DNA from: Gemmatimonadota bacterium | GTDB taxonomy: Bacteria; Gemmatimonadota; Gemmatimonadetes; Gemmatimonadales; Gemmatimonadaceae | Assembly (NCBI GenBank): GCA_016712265.1 | Contig: JADJRJ010000030.1 | Span: forward strand, 930,001-994,000 | Length of the DNA: 64,000 nucleotides | Reading direction: 5' to 3' | Shown here: in pieces, positions 49,816-57,777 of the stretch | Position numbering within the stretch: position 1 is the first letter of the stretch | Layout: each line of letters starts with the position of its first letter | Notes under the pieces: generated by a model | Told to the model about the DNA's origin: nothing | The model's input: the letters and a program-made list of their open reading frames with translations, nothing else | The model's database searches: none | Program-made: the position numbers and the translations under genes

Positions 49816-50475
49816 CTACCAGCGCTTGACGACCCGCGCGCGCACGATGTAATCGAGCCGTGGAAAGCTGCGCCGGAGGTACGCGTTCCCGACGCGCGAG
49901 AGCGAGTCCTGCGACGGCCCCGGAAAGGTCTGCCCACCCCGCGTCCCGGAGTACTCCCAGTTGAGGGAATCGAGCACCGCCATCCCCGCCACGACCTCTC
50001 CGATCGGTGGAAAGCCGAAGCTGTTCAGGGTGTCCAAGCGCGGGGTGTTGTCGACCGTGTTGAAGAACAGCTGCACGGAACGCGAGTTCGCTCCCCCACG
50101 CGCGTAGGAGATGGTTCCCTTGCGATTGGGGGCGACAACGGGCTCGTCCTGGATGGAGCGGCCACGCCAGGCGCGGGTCACCGCCGTGTCACCATGGATC
50201 CCGAACTGCGCCACGTAGTTCCGTATCACGCGGTGGAACGCCACGTCGTCGAAGTACCGCTGCCGGACCAGGGCGTGGAACCGGTCGACGCCAAGCGGGG
50301 ACCAGTGGCGCCGCAGGCGGACGTCCATCGTGCCCCGTGTGGTCTCCATGCGGACGTCGAAGGAGTCGGGCGCAGTCCGCGTGTAGGCCGCGGCGCCGGG
50401 ATCGCGCAGGGAGGCACGCCGCGCGCACGCCCCCATCGCGGCCAAGGCGACCAGGAGCACGAATCGGGTGATCAC
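49816..50475 (-). CDS. Cyclophilin-type peptidyl-prolyl isomerase lipoprotein
   Basis: 219 aa, start overlapping the DmpA-like gene's stop by 4 nt. Lipoprotein signal LVALAAMGACARR (Cys17). Cyclophilin core: VRMETTRGTMDVRLRRHWSPLGVDRFH, QRYFDDVAFHRVIRNYVAQFG (catalytic Arg in FHRV), GTISYARGGANSRSVQLFFNTVDN and PPIGEVVAGMAVLDSL. It speeds Xaa-Pro isomerisation in periplasmic proteins. Coupled to two peptidases, suggesting envelope protein turnover. Confidence 0.92.
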   Translation of the reverse strand: MITRFVLLVALAAMGACARRASLRDPGAAAYTRTAPDSFDVRMETTRGTMDVRLRRHWSPLGVDRFHALVRQRYFDDVAFHRVIRNYVAQFGIHGDTAVTRAWRGRSIQDEPVVAPNRKGTISYARGGANSRSVQLFFNTVDNTPRLDTLNSFGFPPIGEVVAGMAVLDSLNWEYSGTRGGQTFPGPSQDSLSRVGNAYLRRSFPRLDYIVRARVVKRW

Positions 50476-51635
50476 CGGATGCCGTATTTCGAGAGGATCT
50501 CGCGCACCCGGTCGATCGGGAGCGCTTCCACCGTGCGGCCACGTGAGGTCACCGTCACCGCCTTGAACATGGAGTTGTAGATCGCTTCCTCCGTGGCCTC
50601 GACGACGGCCTGGAAGAGCGCGGAAACCGCGTCGTTCGTGACTTCCTCCACGTTGCGGCGCGGCGGCGCGTTCCCCGTGCCCGGCGCCGGCAGCTGGCGG
50701 CGCACGTCGGAAGCCGTGGAGAAGGCAATCACGTAGTCGCCACTCCCGTTGGAGGCCGACGAGCCCGTCCGCGACAATCCCATGATCGCCCGCGCGGCCA
50801 CCCGCCCGAGGTTGCGGTCCGAGAGCGGTGCGTCGGTCGCCACCACCATCATGATGGAGCCGTCCCCGACCTCGTCATCGGCCCCGCCACGAAACGCGTA
50901 TTGGCCGAGTTCCCGTCCGACGGGCGCGCCGAGCACCTGCAACACCCCACCAAAGTTGGACTGCACGAGGACGCCGACCGTATACCCGCCTAACGATTGC
51001 GGCAACACCCGGGACGACGTCCCGATGCCGCCTTTCCACCCAAAGGCCACGGTGCCCGCCCCCGCCCCAACGGCGCCCTCCTCCACCGGTCCGGAGCGCG
51101 CGCCCTCAAGCGCGGCGCGGACATGCTCCATGCGGATCGGGCGTGACCGGATGGCGTTCAGCACACCATCGTTGGTCTCCCCCACCACCGGGTTGATCGA
51201 ACCCACCCCCTGCATCCCCGGCCGCGCCAGCATCCACTCGACCATTGCGTCCGCCGCCTTCCACACGCAAAGCGTGCACGTGAGCAGGATCGGCGTCTCG
51301 AGTTCGCCGAGTTCGCGAAGCTGGGTCACCCCGAGCAGCTTCCCGAACCCGTTGCCGACGTGCACGGCCGCCGGCACCCGACTCAGGAACGGGTTCTCCC
51401 CGTGGGGCAGGATCGCGGTCACCCCGGTGCGCACCGAGTCGCCCTCGGCCACGGTCACCTGGCCGACCGTCACGCCAGCGACGTCCGTAATGGCGTTGAG
51501 GGCACCCGGGGTAAACACCCCCGGCGCCACCCCCAGCTCGCGCGCCCGCGGGCGGGCCGCCTGAGCATTCATGGTGGCGCCAACCACCAGAAGCAGCAGC
51601 GCCGCATGCCTAACCACCAAAGGTATCACAGGCAT
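50472..51635 (-). CDS. P1 family aminopeptidase/D-esterase (DmpA-like), secreted
   Basis: 387 aa from the ATG at 51635; the GTG at 51647 is an alternative. Signal peptide HAALLLLVVGATMNAQA. Self-processing N-terminal-nucleophile hydrolase: GALNAITDVAGVTVGQVTV at the start, VVGETNDGVLNAIRSRPI, and the autocleavage site SASNGSGDYVIAFST, where the chain is cut before Ser298, the new nucleophile. DmpA releases N-terminal L- or D-residues from peptides. The 5' end overlaps the metallopeptidase gene by 26 nt. GCCTAACG at 50988 encodes Ser-Leu-Gly. Confidence 0.93.
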   Translation of the reverse strand: MPVIPLVVRHAALLLLVVGATMNAQAARPRARELGVAPGVFTPGALNAITDVAGVTVGQVTVAEGDSVRTGVTAILPHGENPFLSRVPAAVHVGNGFGKLLGVTQLRELGELETPILLTCTLCVWKAADAMVEWMLARPGMQGVGSINPVVGETNDGVLNAIRSRPIRMEHVRAALEGARSGPVEEGAVGAGAGTVAFGWKGGIGTSSRVLPQSLGGYTVGVLVQSNFGGVLQVLGAPVGRELGQYAFRGGADDEVGDGSIMMVVATDAPLSDRNLGRVAARAIMGLSRTGSSASNGSGDYVIAFSTASDVRRQLPAPGTGNAPPRRNVEEVTNDAVSALFQAVVEATEEAIYNSMFKAVTVTSRGRTVEALPIDRVREILSKYGIR

Positions 51636-52491
51636 CTGGGCGCCCACTCCGGAATCCTCGCGTAAACCACTCCATGCGCTGCTCCGACGAGCCGTGCGTC
51701 CAGCTCTCAGGGCTCACCCGCCCTGTCGTCTGGCGCTGGATCCGGTCGTCGCCCACAGCGGCCGCCGCTCCCAGCCCTTCCTCGAGGTCGCCCTCCTCGA
51801 GCCAGCCCTGCCGGGCTGCCAGGTGCCCCCATACCCCCGCATAACAATCGGCCTGCAACTCGAGTCGAACGCTCAATTCGTTCGCCTGACCGCGATTGCG
51901 CTGCTGCGCCGCCCGCACCTGGTCGCTCGTCCCCAGCACGTTCTGCACGTGGTGACCGATCTCGTGGGCGAGGATATACGCCTGAGCAAAATCACCGGGC
52001 GCCCGGAATCGCTGCTGCAACTCCTCCAGGAAGTCGAGGTCGATGTATACCTTGGCATCGGCCGGACAATAGAACGGCCCCGCCGCCGACTCCCCGAACC
52101 CGCACCCCCCAGTCTGCGTGCCACCACGAAAGAGTACGAGCGTCGCGCGTGGATACTGCGTCCCCATGGCCGGCAACGCCCGCGCCCAGTAGTCCTGCAC
52201 GGAGTCCAGCACCACACCGAGCCGAAGCACGAGTGGCTCCTCCGCTGCGTCCTGCACCGGAGCTTGCGCCGCGGGTCCAGCCGGCACGGCCCCGCCGCCG
52301 CCGCCGGCGAGCGAAATGAAGTCGCGCTTGAAGATCAGGCTCAGGATCAGGAGGATGATGAACCCTCCCATCCCCAGTCCGCCGGCGCGCCGCATCCCCC
52401 CCCCACCCCCGATGCCGCCGAAGCCTCCGCCGCCGCCCGCGCCACGACGATCTTCGATGTCGCGACTTCGGCCTTTCGGGTCAATGCGCAT
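51610..52491 (-). CDS. KPN_02809/YpfJ family neutral zinc metallopeptidase
   Basis: 293 aa. A basic, Gly-rich N-terminus (residues 17-41) precedes one membrane helix (about 42-54, GGFIILLILSLIF). The catalytic part has YCPADAKVYIDLDFLEEL, the zinc motif AYILAHEIGHHVQ (His176, Glu177, His180), RLELQADCYAGVWGH and a C-terminal TCDTFGG-like ending, with GFGESAAGPFYC near 131-142. The family is widespread but its substrate is unknown. GGAG 10 nt upstream of the ATG. The 164-bp gap to the next gene shows nothing I would call. Confidence 0.93.
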   Translation of the reverse strand: MRIDPKGRSRDIEDRRGAGGGGGFGGIGGGGGMRRAGGLGMGGFIILLILSLIFKRDFISLAGGGGGAVPAGPAAQAPVQDAAEEPLVLRLGVVLDSVQDYWARALPAMGTQYPRATLVLFRGGTQTGGCGFGESAAGPFYCPADAKVYIDLDFLEELQQRFRAPGDFAQAYILAHEIGHHVQNVLGTSDQVRAAQQRNRGQANELSVRLELQADCYAGVWGHLAARQGWLEEGDLEEGLGAAAAVGDDRIQRQTTGRVSPESWTHGSSEQRMEWFTRGFRSGRPDACDTFGG

Positions 52492-52655
52492 GCGCCGTCT
52501 GCTCCAGTGTGTGGCGGGTCATGAGAAGCTTGCCATCCGGAAGCGGAGGGGCAAGTGGTTCGCGGCCGCGTGGGCGTCGACGGCGCGACCCTTTGCGGGA
52601 GACGACGGATGTGCGGGGCCGCACTGATCAGGAGAGTGAGCGACGCACACGAGAA

Positions 52656-53840
52656 TCAACCTGTGGTCGCCTGCATGGCGGCGAGCACACGACCGGCGCG
52701 CGCGGCAGCCTCTCGCAGCCGATCCGGAGGGGCGATGAAGGAAATTCTGAAGAACCCCTCTCCCCCTGCCCCGAATCCCGACCCGGGAAGGACGATCACG
52801 CCTTCGTCGTCCATCAATCGTTCGGCGAAACGCGCGGAAGGGATCCCGTCCGGGAGTGGAATCCACAGGTACATGGTGGCCTGCGGCGACTCCACCGAGA
52901 AGCCGTTCGCGCGAAACGCCGCCACCGCCGCATCGCGACGCTCCCGGAAGGTCGCGACGTTCCCCGGGACAAACTCCCGGTAGCTCCCGATCGCCGCTGC
53001 ACCGGCCGCCTGCACTCCCATGAACGCCCCGGTGTCGACAAAGGTCTTCACCTTCGCCAGCGCTCCCACGACGGCGGCACTCCCCGCGGCCCACCCACAC
53101 CGCCACCCCGTCATGTTGTAGGTCTTGCTGAGCGAGTGAAACTCGATCGCCACCTCGCGCGCGCCGTCCACCTCAAAGATCGACGGGGGCACGTACCCGT
53201 CGAACGCCAGCTCCGAGTACGCATTGTCGTACACCAGGAGCGCGTCGCGCTCGCGGCACCAACGGACGACGCGCTCCAGGTAGTCCCGTGGCGCGATCGC
53301 CGTGGTCGGGTTGTTCGGATAGTTGAGGTAGACCACGCGCACGCGCGCCGCGACGGCCCCCGGCAATTCATCCAATTCCAGCAGGAACCGCGTGCGTGGA
53401 CGCAGGGCGTACACCTGCGGCAGCGCATCGGACAGGAGGGTCCCGCCGAGGTATGCCTGGTAGGCAGGCTCGGGAATCACGGCCACGTCGCCGGCCCCGA
53501 GGTAGGCAAAGGCGATGTGGGCCAATCCCTCCTTGGACCCGATCAGCGGCACCACCTCGGTGAGTGGATCGAACGACTGGCCAAATCGCTCATGCATCCA
53601 GCCGCTGATCGCCTCGCGATAGGGCACATGCCCAAGGTTGAAGCCATAGCGGCTCATCGCCGGGGTCGTCGCCGCGCGCTGGAGCGCCTCCACGGCGGCC
53701 GGTGGGGGGGGCAGGTCCGCGTCCCCGGCGCCCAGGTCGATGACGTCGACCCCACGTTGAATCAACTCGCGCTTGCGGGCCGGGATATGGGCGAGCGGAT
53801 ACGCCGGGAGCTGGGCAAAACGCGCGGTGGGACGAGGCAT
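52656..53840 (-). CDS. Class I/II PLP aminotransferase
   Basis: 394 aa from the ATG at 53840. Fold type I: MSRYGFNLGHVPYREAISGWM, IPEPAYQAYLGGTLLSDAL, YLNYPNNPTTAIA (Asn174), LVYDNAYSELAFDG (Asp205), and SLSKTYNMTGWRCGW (Lys239, Arg247). The pattern resembles LL-diaminopimelate aminotransferase and the aspartate/alanine aminotransferases of the same subgroup (AspB/AlaT); an exact substrate cannot be given. Ten nt separate it from the upstream amidohydrolase, so the two are co-transcribed. Confidence 0.9.
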   Translation of the reverse strand: MPRPTARFAQLPAYPLAHIPARKRELIQRGVDVIDLGAGDADLPPPPAAVEALQRAATTPAMSRYGFNLGHVPYREAISGWMHERFGQSFDPLTEVVPLIGSKEGLAHIAFAYLGAGDVAVIPEPAYQAYLGGTLLSDALPQVYALRPRTRFLLELDELPGAVAARVRVVYLNYPNNPTTAIAPRDYLERVVRWCRERDALLVYDNAYSELAFDGYVPPSIFEVDGAREVAIEFHSLSKTYNMTGWRCGWAAGSAAVVGALAKVKTFVDTGAFMGVQAAGAAAIGSYREFVPGNVATFRERRDAAVAAFRANGFSVESPQATMYLWIPLPDGIPSARFAERLMDDEGVIVLPGSGFGAGGEGFFRISFIAPPDRLREAAARAGRVLAAMQATTG

Positions 53841-53850
53841 CAGGAAACGG

Positions 53851-55602
53851 TTACGGACGGGGAATGGAGGTCGACCGGTCAAACACCACCCGGCCGTTAA
53901 ACACCGTGAGCTGGCACTGCATGTCCTTCAGTTGCGCGGTCGCGGCGGTGTACGGATCCCGGTCCCAGACCGCCAGGTCGGCGTACTTGCCCACCTCGAT
54001 CGAACCGACCTTGCTCTCGAGGAACATCTGCCGTGCCACCTCGATCGTCACCGCCCGGAGCGCGGTCCGCACATCGACGGACTCGGCAAGGCCAAACGGC
54101 GTCTTGCCGTTGACGCCGAGCAGCGGCTCCCGGGCGACGGCCGCCCAGATCCCGTAGCGTGCCGGAAAGGGAGTCACCCCGAAGTCGGAACCGTTGGCCC
54201 AACGCACGCCCTGGCGCTGGAAGGTCCGGAAGGGATTGAGGCGCAACGACCGCTGCTCGCCAAAGTTGGAGGAGTATGTGTCGCCGATCCACCACATGAA
54301 GGTCGCGGATGGCTCGGGAATCGCCGCATCGAACCGCTTCTGGAGGTCGGCCATGACCGTGATCGCATGGTCCGTCGGGATGTTCGCGTGGATGATCCCG
54401 TGCCGCAGCCCGGCACGAGGCGTCGCGCGCAACGCCTCGGCGTAACTGTCGACCGTCCAGTCGATCCCGCGGTCTCCGATCGAATGAACGGAGACGTGCA
54501 GTCCGGCGTCGTGAAGCAGGCGGATCTGTTGCCGCACGATAGCCGGGTCCGTGGTGGGGTACCCGGTGTTCCCGGTGTCCACGCCGCGGAAGTCCTTGTT
54601 CCAGTCGTTGTACAGCCACGCGGTGCGCGCCCCGCCCGAGCCATCGATGTACAGCTTCACACCGCCGGAGATGAGGTGATCATCCCCCGTTGACTCGTAA
54701 GGCCGGGTGGTCGGGGCGATGCGCGTCGCCACTTCCCTGGCGGATTCCAGCGTGCGCCCACCATGCCAGAGGGTAAAGACGCGAAGCGAGAGTTCCCCAC
54801 GCGACTGGACGGCGCGATAGGCATCCCAGGTCTCCTGGCGAATGCCCGGATCCTTGACCCCGGTCATTCCCTCCGCATTGAACTGCCTGGCGAGGGCCGC
54901 CATCCCGGCCTCGAGCTGCGTCCGTGTGCCGCGTGGGACGAGGCGACTCACGAGCCCCATCGCCGACTCCTTCAGGACACCCGTCGGCGCGCCGTCTGGC
55001 CCGCGATCGATCGTGCCGCCTGGCGGGTCCCGCGTGTCCTTCGTGATCCCGGCCAGGCGCAACGCCTCCGGGCTCGCCACGCCGTAATGTCCCATGGTCT
55101 GGACCAGCCAGACCGGACGACCCCCTGCGGCAGCGGCGAGGTCGGCCGCCGTTGGGAGCCGACGCTCGGTGAACTTCCCTTCGTCCCAGCCGCGGCCGGT
55201 GATCCAGGTGCCCGCACCGCCGGCGCGCGCGCGCACGCGGACGCTATCCACCAGCTCCCGGATGCTGCGGACCTTTGGATAAGACAGGTCCAGCAGATCC
55301 AGGTCCCCCGCGCCTCCCGAGAAGTGCCCGTGGGCGTCCATCAGCCCCGGTGTGACCGCCCGGCCCTTCAAGTCGATCCGCCGCGTCGCAGGGCCGGCAA
55401 GCCGCAGGACCTCCTGCGTCGTGCCGACGGCCACGATGCGCGAGCCACGCACGGCGACGGCCTCGGCCACCCGGTCACTCGCATCCACGGTCAGGACGGC
55501 ACCGTTGTACAGCACCAGGTCAGCCGGGGGAGCGGCCTGCCCGCGACCGTCACGGGCGACGAGGGCCATCGCCACAACCATTGCCCCACGACGCATGCGC
55601 AT
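53851..55602 (-). CDS. Secreted YtcJ-type amidohydrolase
   Basis: 583 aa. Signal peptide MVVAMALVARDGRGQA. The N-terminal composite strand LVLYNGAVLTVDASDRVAEA is followed by TPGLMDAHGHFSGG (His91, His93), TWITGRGWDEGKF, VQTMGHYGVAS, GGVKLYIDGSGG (metal-bridging site region), HVSVHSIGDRGIDW and WANGSDFGVTP, ending VGSIEVGKYADLAVWDRDPY. These match amidohydrolase_3/YtcJ enzymes, which hydrolyse N-substituted formamides or related amides. Between paaZ (10 nt upstream) and the aminotransferase. Confidence 0.92.
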   Translation of the reverse strand: MRMRRGAMVVAMALVARDGRGQAAPPADLVLYNGAVLTVDASDRVAEAVAVRGSRIVAVGTTQEVLRLAGPATRRIDLKGRAVTPGLMDAHGHFSGGAGDLDLLDLSYPKVRSIRELVDSVRVRARAGGAGTWITGRGWDEGKFTERRLPTAADLAAAAGGRPVWLVQTMGHYGVASPEALRLAGITKDTRDPPGGTIDRGPDGAPTGVLKESAMGLVSRLVPRGTRTQLEAGMAALARQFNAEGMTGVKDPGIRQETWDAYRAVQSRGELSLRVFTLWHGGRTLESAREVATRIAPTTRPYESTGDDHLISGGVKLYIDGSGGARTAWLYNDWNKDFRGVDTGNTGYPTTDPAIVRQQIRLLHDAGLHVSVHSIGDRGIDWTVDSYAEALRATPRAGLRHGIIHANIPTDHAITVMADLQKRFDAAIPEPSATFMWWIGDTYSSNFGEQRSLRLNPFRTFQRQGVRWANGSDFGVTPFPARYGIWAAVAREPLLGVNGKTPFGLAESVDVRTALRAVTIEVARQMFLESKVGSIEVGKYADLAVWDRDPYTAATAQLKDMQCQLTVFNGRVVFDRSTSIPRP

Positions 55603-55612
55603 GGAGGCGTCC

Positions 55613-57658
55613 TCAGCTCGGCGTGGGAAGCCGGCGAATCAGGGTGAGAATCGTGTAGGTCAACACCAGGTCGTTGTCCTGGTTATGCACGTGGACTTCC
55701 CACGCGACCACCCCTTGGGGAGGCCCGTCGACCGGCGTCTCCTTGGCGGTCTTCTGCTTGCAGGTGAGCGTCGCCCGGATCGTGTCACCCGCATACACCG
55801 GTTTGGTGAACCGGAGGCTCTCCAGTCCGTAGTTTGCGAGCACCGGTCCCGGCGCCGGATCGACAAAGAGCCCGGCCGCCGCCGACAGCACGAAGTAGCC
55901 GTGCGCCACCCGCTTGCCGAAGAGCGGCGACTCCCGCGCGGCGATCTCGTCGGTGTGGGCGTAAAAGGTGTCGTGGGAGACTCCGGTGAACATCACGATG
56001 TCCGCCTCGGTGATCGTCCGGCGGTGCGTGACGAGTGTCTCACCGATCGCGAGTTCCTCGAAGTGCTTGCGGAACGGATGGATCCGGTCCGTGGGCTGGG
56101 CCGCCCCCGGCATCCACTCATTGGTGATCGCCGTGATGGTGGTCGGTGAGCCCTGCAGCGCGGTGCGCTGCATGTAGTGCATCACCCCACGCGCCCCGCC
56201 CATCTCCTCGCCGCCACCAGCGCGTCCCGGGCCACCGTGGACCAGGTGCGGCAGCGGGGACCCGTGCCCAGTCGACTCCTTGGCCCCGTGACGATTCTGG
56301 ATGTAGACGCGGCCGTGGAAGGGCGCCACCCCGAGCACGAGCTCCCGCGCCACACGGTCATCCGCCGTAAAGACCGACCCCACCAACGAACCCTTCCCGA
56401 GGCGGGCCAGGGTCACCGCGTCGGCCACGTTAGTGTAGGGCATCACGGTATTCACCGGCCCGAAGGCCTCGATGTCGTGCGCCTGGGTCTGCGACAGCGG
56501 CGCGTTGCACGCGAGCAACGTGATCGGGAAGAACGCCCCGCGCTCGGCCGTGGCCCCCACCAGCGCACCCTCCTGCGCAAAGACCACCTCGGCTCCCCCT
56601 CGGATCCCATCCAGCGCCCGTTGCACCTCGCTCACCTGGGCGCGGCCGGCCAGCGGACCCATCTTCACTCCGTCCACCGACGGGTCACCCACCGTGACCC
56701 CGGCCAGGCGCTTGCTCAACGCCTTGACGACATCTTCCATGACCCGATCCGGAACGATGGTGCGGCGAATCGCCGTGCACTTCTGCCCCGCCTTGGAGGT
56801 CATCTCGCGCGCGACCTCCTTGATGAACAGGTCGAATTCCTCGGTCCCCGGTGTGGCATCCGGACCCAGGATGGAGCAGTTCAGCGAATCGGCCTCCATG
56901 TTGAACCGCACCGAGTGCTCCACGATGTTCGGGTGCTGCTTGAGCTTGCGCCCGGTGTCGGCGCTGCCGGTAAATGCCACGGCATCCTGGCACCCCAGCT
57001 GGTCGAGCAGGTTGCCCGCGCTACCACAGATCAGCTGAATCGCGCCCTCGGGGAAGATCTCACTCTCGACCATCATCCGGAACATGGCCTCGGTGAGGAA
57101 CGAGGTCAGTGTGGCTGGCTTAACGATCGCCGGCACCCCGGCGAGCAGCGACGGAGAGAGCTTTTCCAGCATCCCCCAGCAGGGAAAGTTGAAAGCGTTG
57201 ATATGCACGGCGACCCCTTCGAGGGGGACGCAGATATGCCGCCCGACAAAGGTGCCGCCCTTGGAGATCCCCTCCATGGGGCCATCCACATGGAAGGTCT
57301 CGTTGGGGAACTCCCGCCGTCCCTTGCTCGCGTACACAAAAAGCGTCCCGATTCCCCCGTCGATATCAATCCAGGAGTCGGCCTTGGTCGCCCCGGTGGC
57401 CGCGGAGACCGCATACAGCGCGTCTTTCCGCTCCATCAGGTAGCGCGCCATCTCCTTGAGCATGAGGGCGCGCTGGTGGAACGTCATCGCGCGCAGCTTG
57501 GGACCCCCAACACGACGTGCGTAGTCGGCCATCGCGCCGAAATCGAGCCCGGCCGAGCTGGCTTCGGCAATCTTTTCGCCCGTGACGGCGTGAAAGAGGT
57601 CGGTCGGACTGCCCGATCCCTCGACCCATTGGCCGAGCGTGTAGTTACGGAGTCGCAT
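55613..57658 (-). CDS. paaZ: PaaZ: oxepin-CoA hydrolase / 3-oxo-5,6-dehydrosuberyl-CoA semialdehyde dehydrogenase
   Basis: 681 aa, the same length as E. coli PaaZ. Aldehyde dehydrogenase domain 1-520: NAFNFPCWGMLEKLSPSLLAG, VAFTGSADTGRKLK, FNMEADSLN (Glu255) and AGQKCTAIRR (Cys294). Hot-dog MaoC-like ring hydrolase 535-681: FTGVSHDTFYAHTDEIAAR and FGKRVAHGYFVLSAAAGLF hold the catalytic Asp and His. It opens the oxepin-CoA ring and oxidises the aldehyde in phenylacetate breakdown. No other paa gene is in the window, and the neighbours are amidohydrolases. No Shine-Dalgarno seen before the ATG at 57658. Confidence 0.94.
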   Translation of the reverse strand: MRLRNYTLGQWVEGSGSPTDLFHAVTGEKIAEASSAGLDFGAMADYARRVGGPKLRAMTFHQRALMLKEMARYLMERKDALYAVSAATGATKADSWIDIDGGIGTLFVYASKGRREFPNETFHVDGPMEGISKGGTFVGRHICVPLEGVAVHINAFNFPCWGMLEKLSPSLLAGVPAIVKPATLTSFLTEAMFRMMVESEIFPEGAIQLICGSAGNLLDQLGCQDAVAFTGSADTGRKLKQHPNIVEHSVRFNMEADSLNCSILGPDATPGTEEFDLFIKEVAREMTSKAGQKCTAIRRTIVPDRVMEDVVKALSKRLAGVTVGDPSVDGVKMGPLAGRAQVSEVQRALDGIRGGAEVVFAQEGALVGATAERGAFFPITLLACNAPLSQTQAHDIEAFGPVNTVMPYTNVADAVTLARLGKGSLVGSVFTADDRVARELVLGVAPFHGRVYIQNRHGAKESTGHGSPLPHLVHGGPGRAGGGEEMGGARGVMHYMQRTALQGSPTTITAITNEWMPGAAQPTDRIHPFRKHFEELAIGETLVTHRRTITEADIVMFTGVSHDTFYAHTDEIAARESPLFGKRVAHGYFVLSAAAGLFVDPAPGPVLANYGLESLRFTKPVYAGDTIRATLTCKQKTAKETPVDGPPQGVVAWEVHVHNQDNDLVLTYTILTLIRRLPTPS

Positions 57659-57777
57659 GTGGAAGGCTGCAGAGTGAGGGTGACCAGCGACCAACGAAGG
57701 CGGCCGGGCTCCCGAAAACAAACCGTCTGGACGGCCCACGGGGAGGTGTGTGGTAACGCTGGCGCGGGGTGTTGCGT

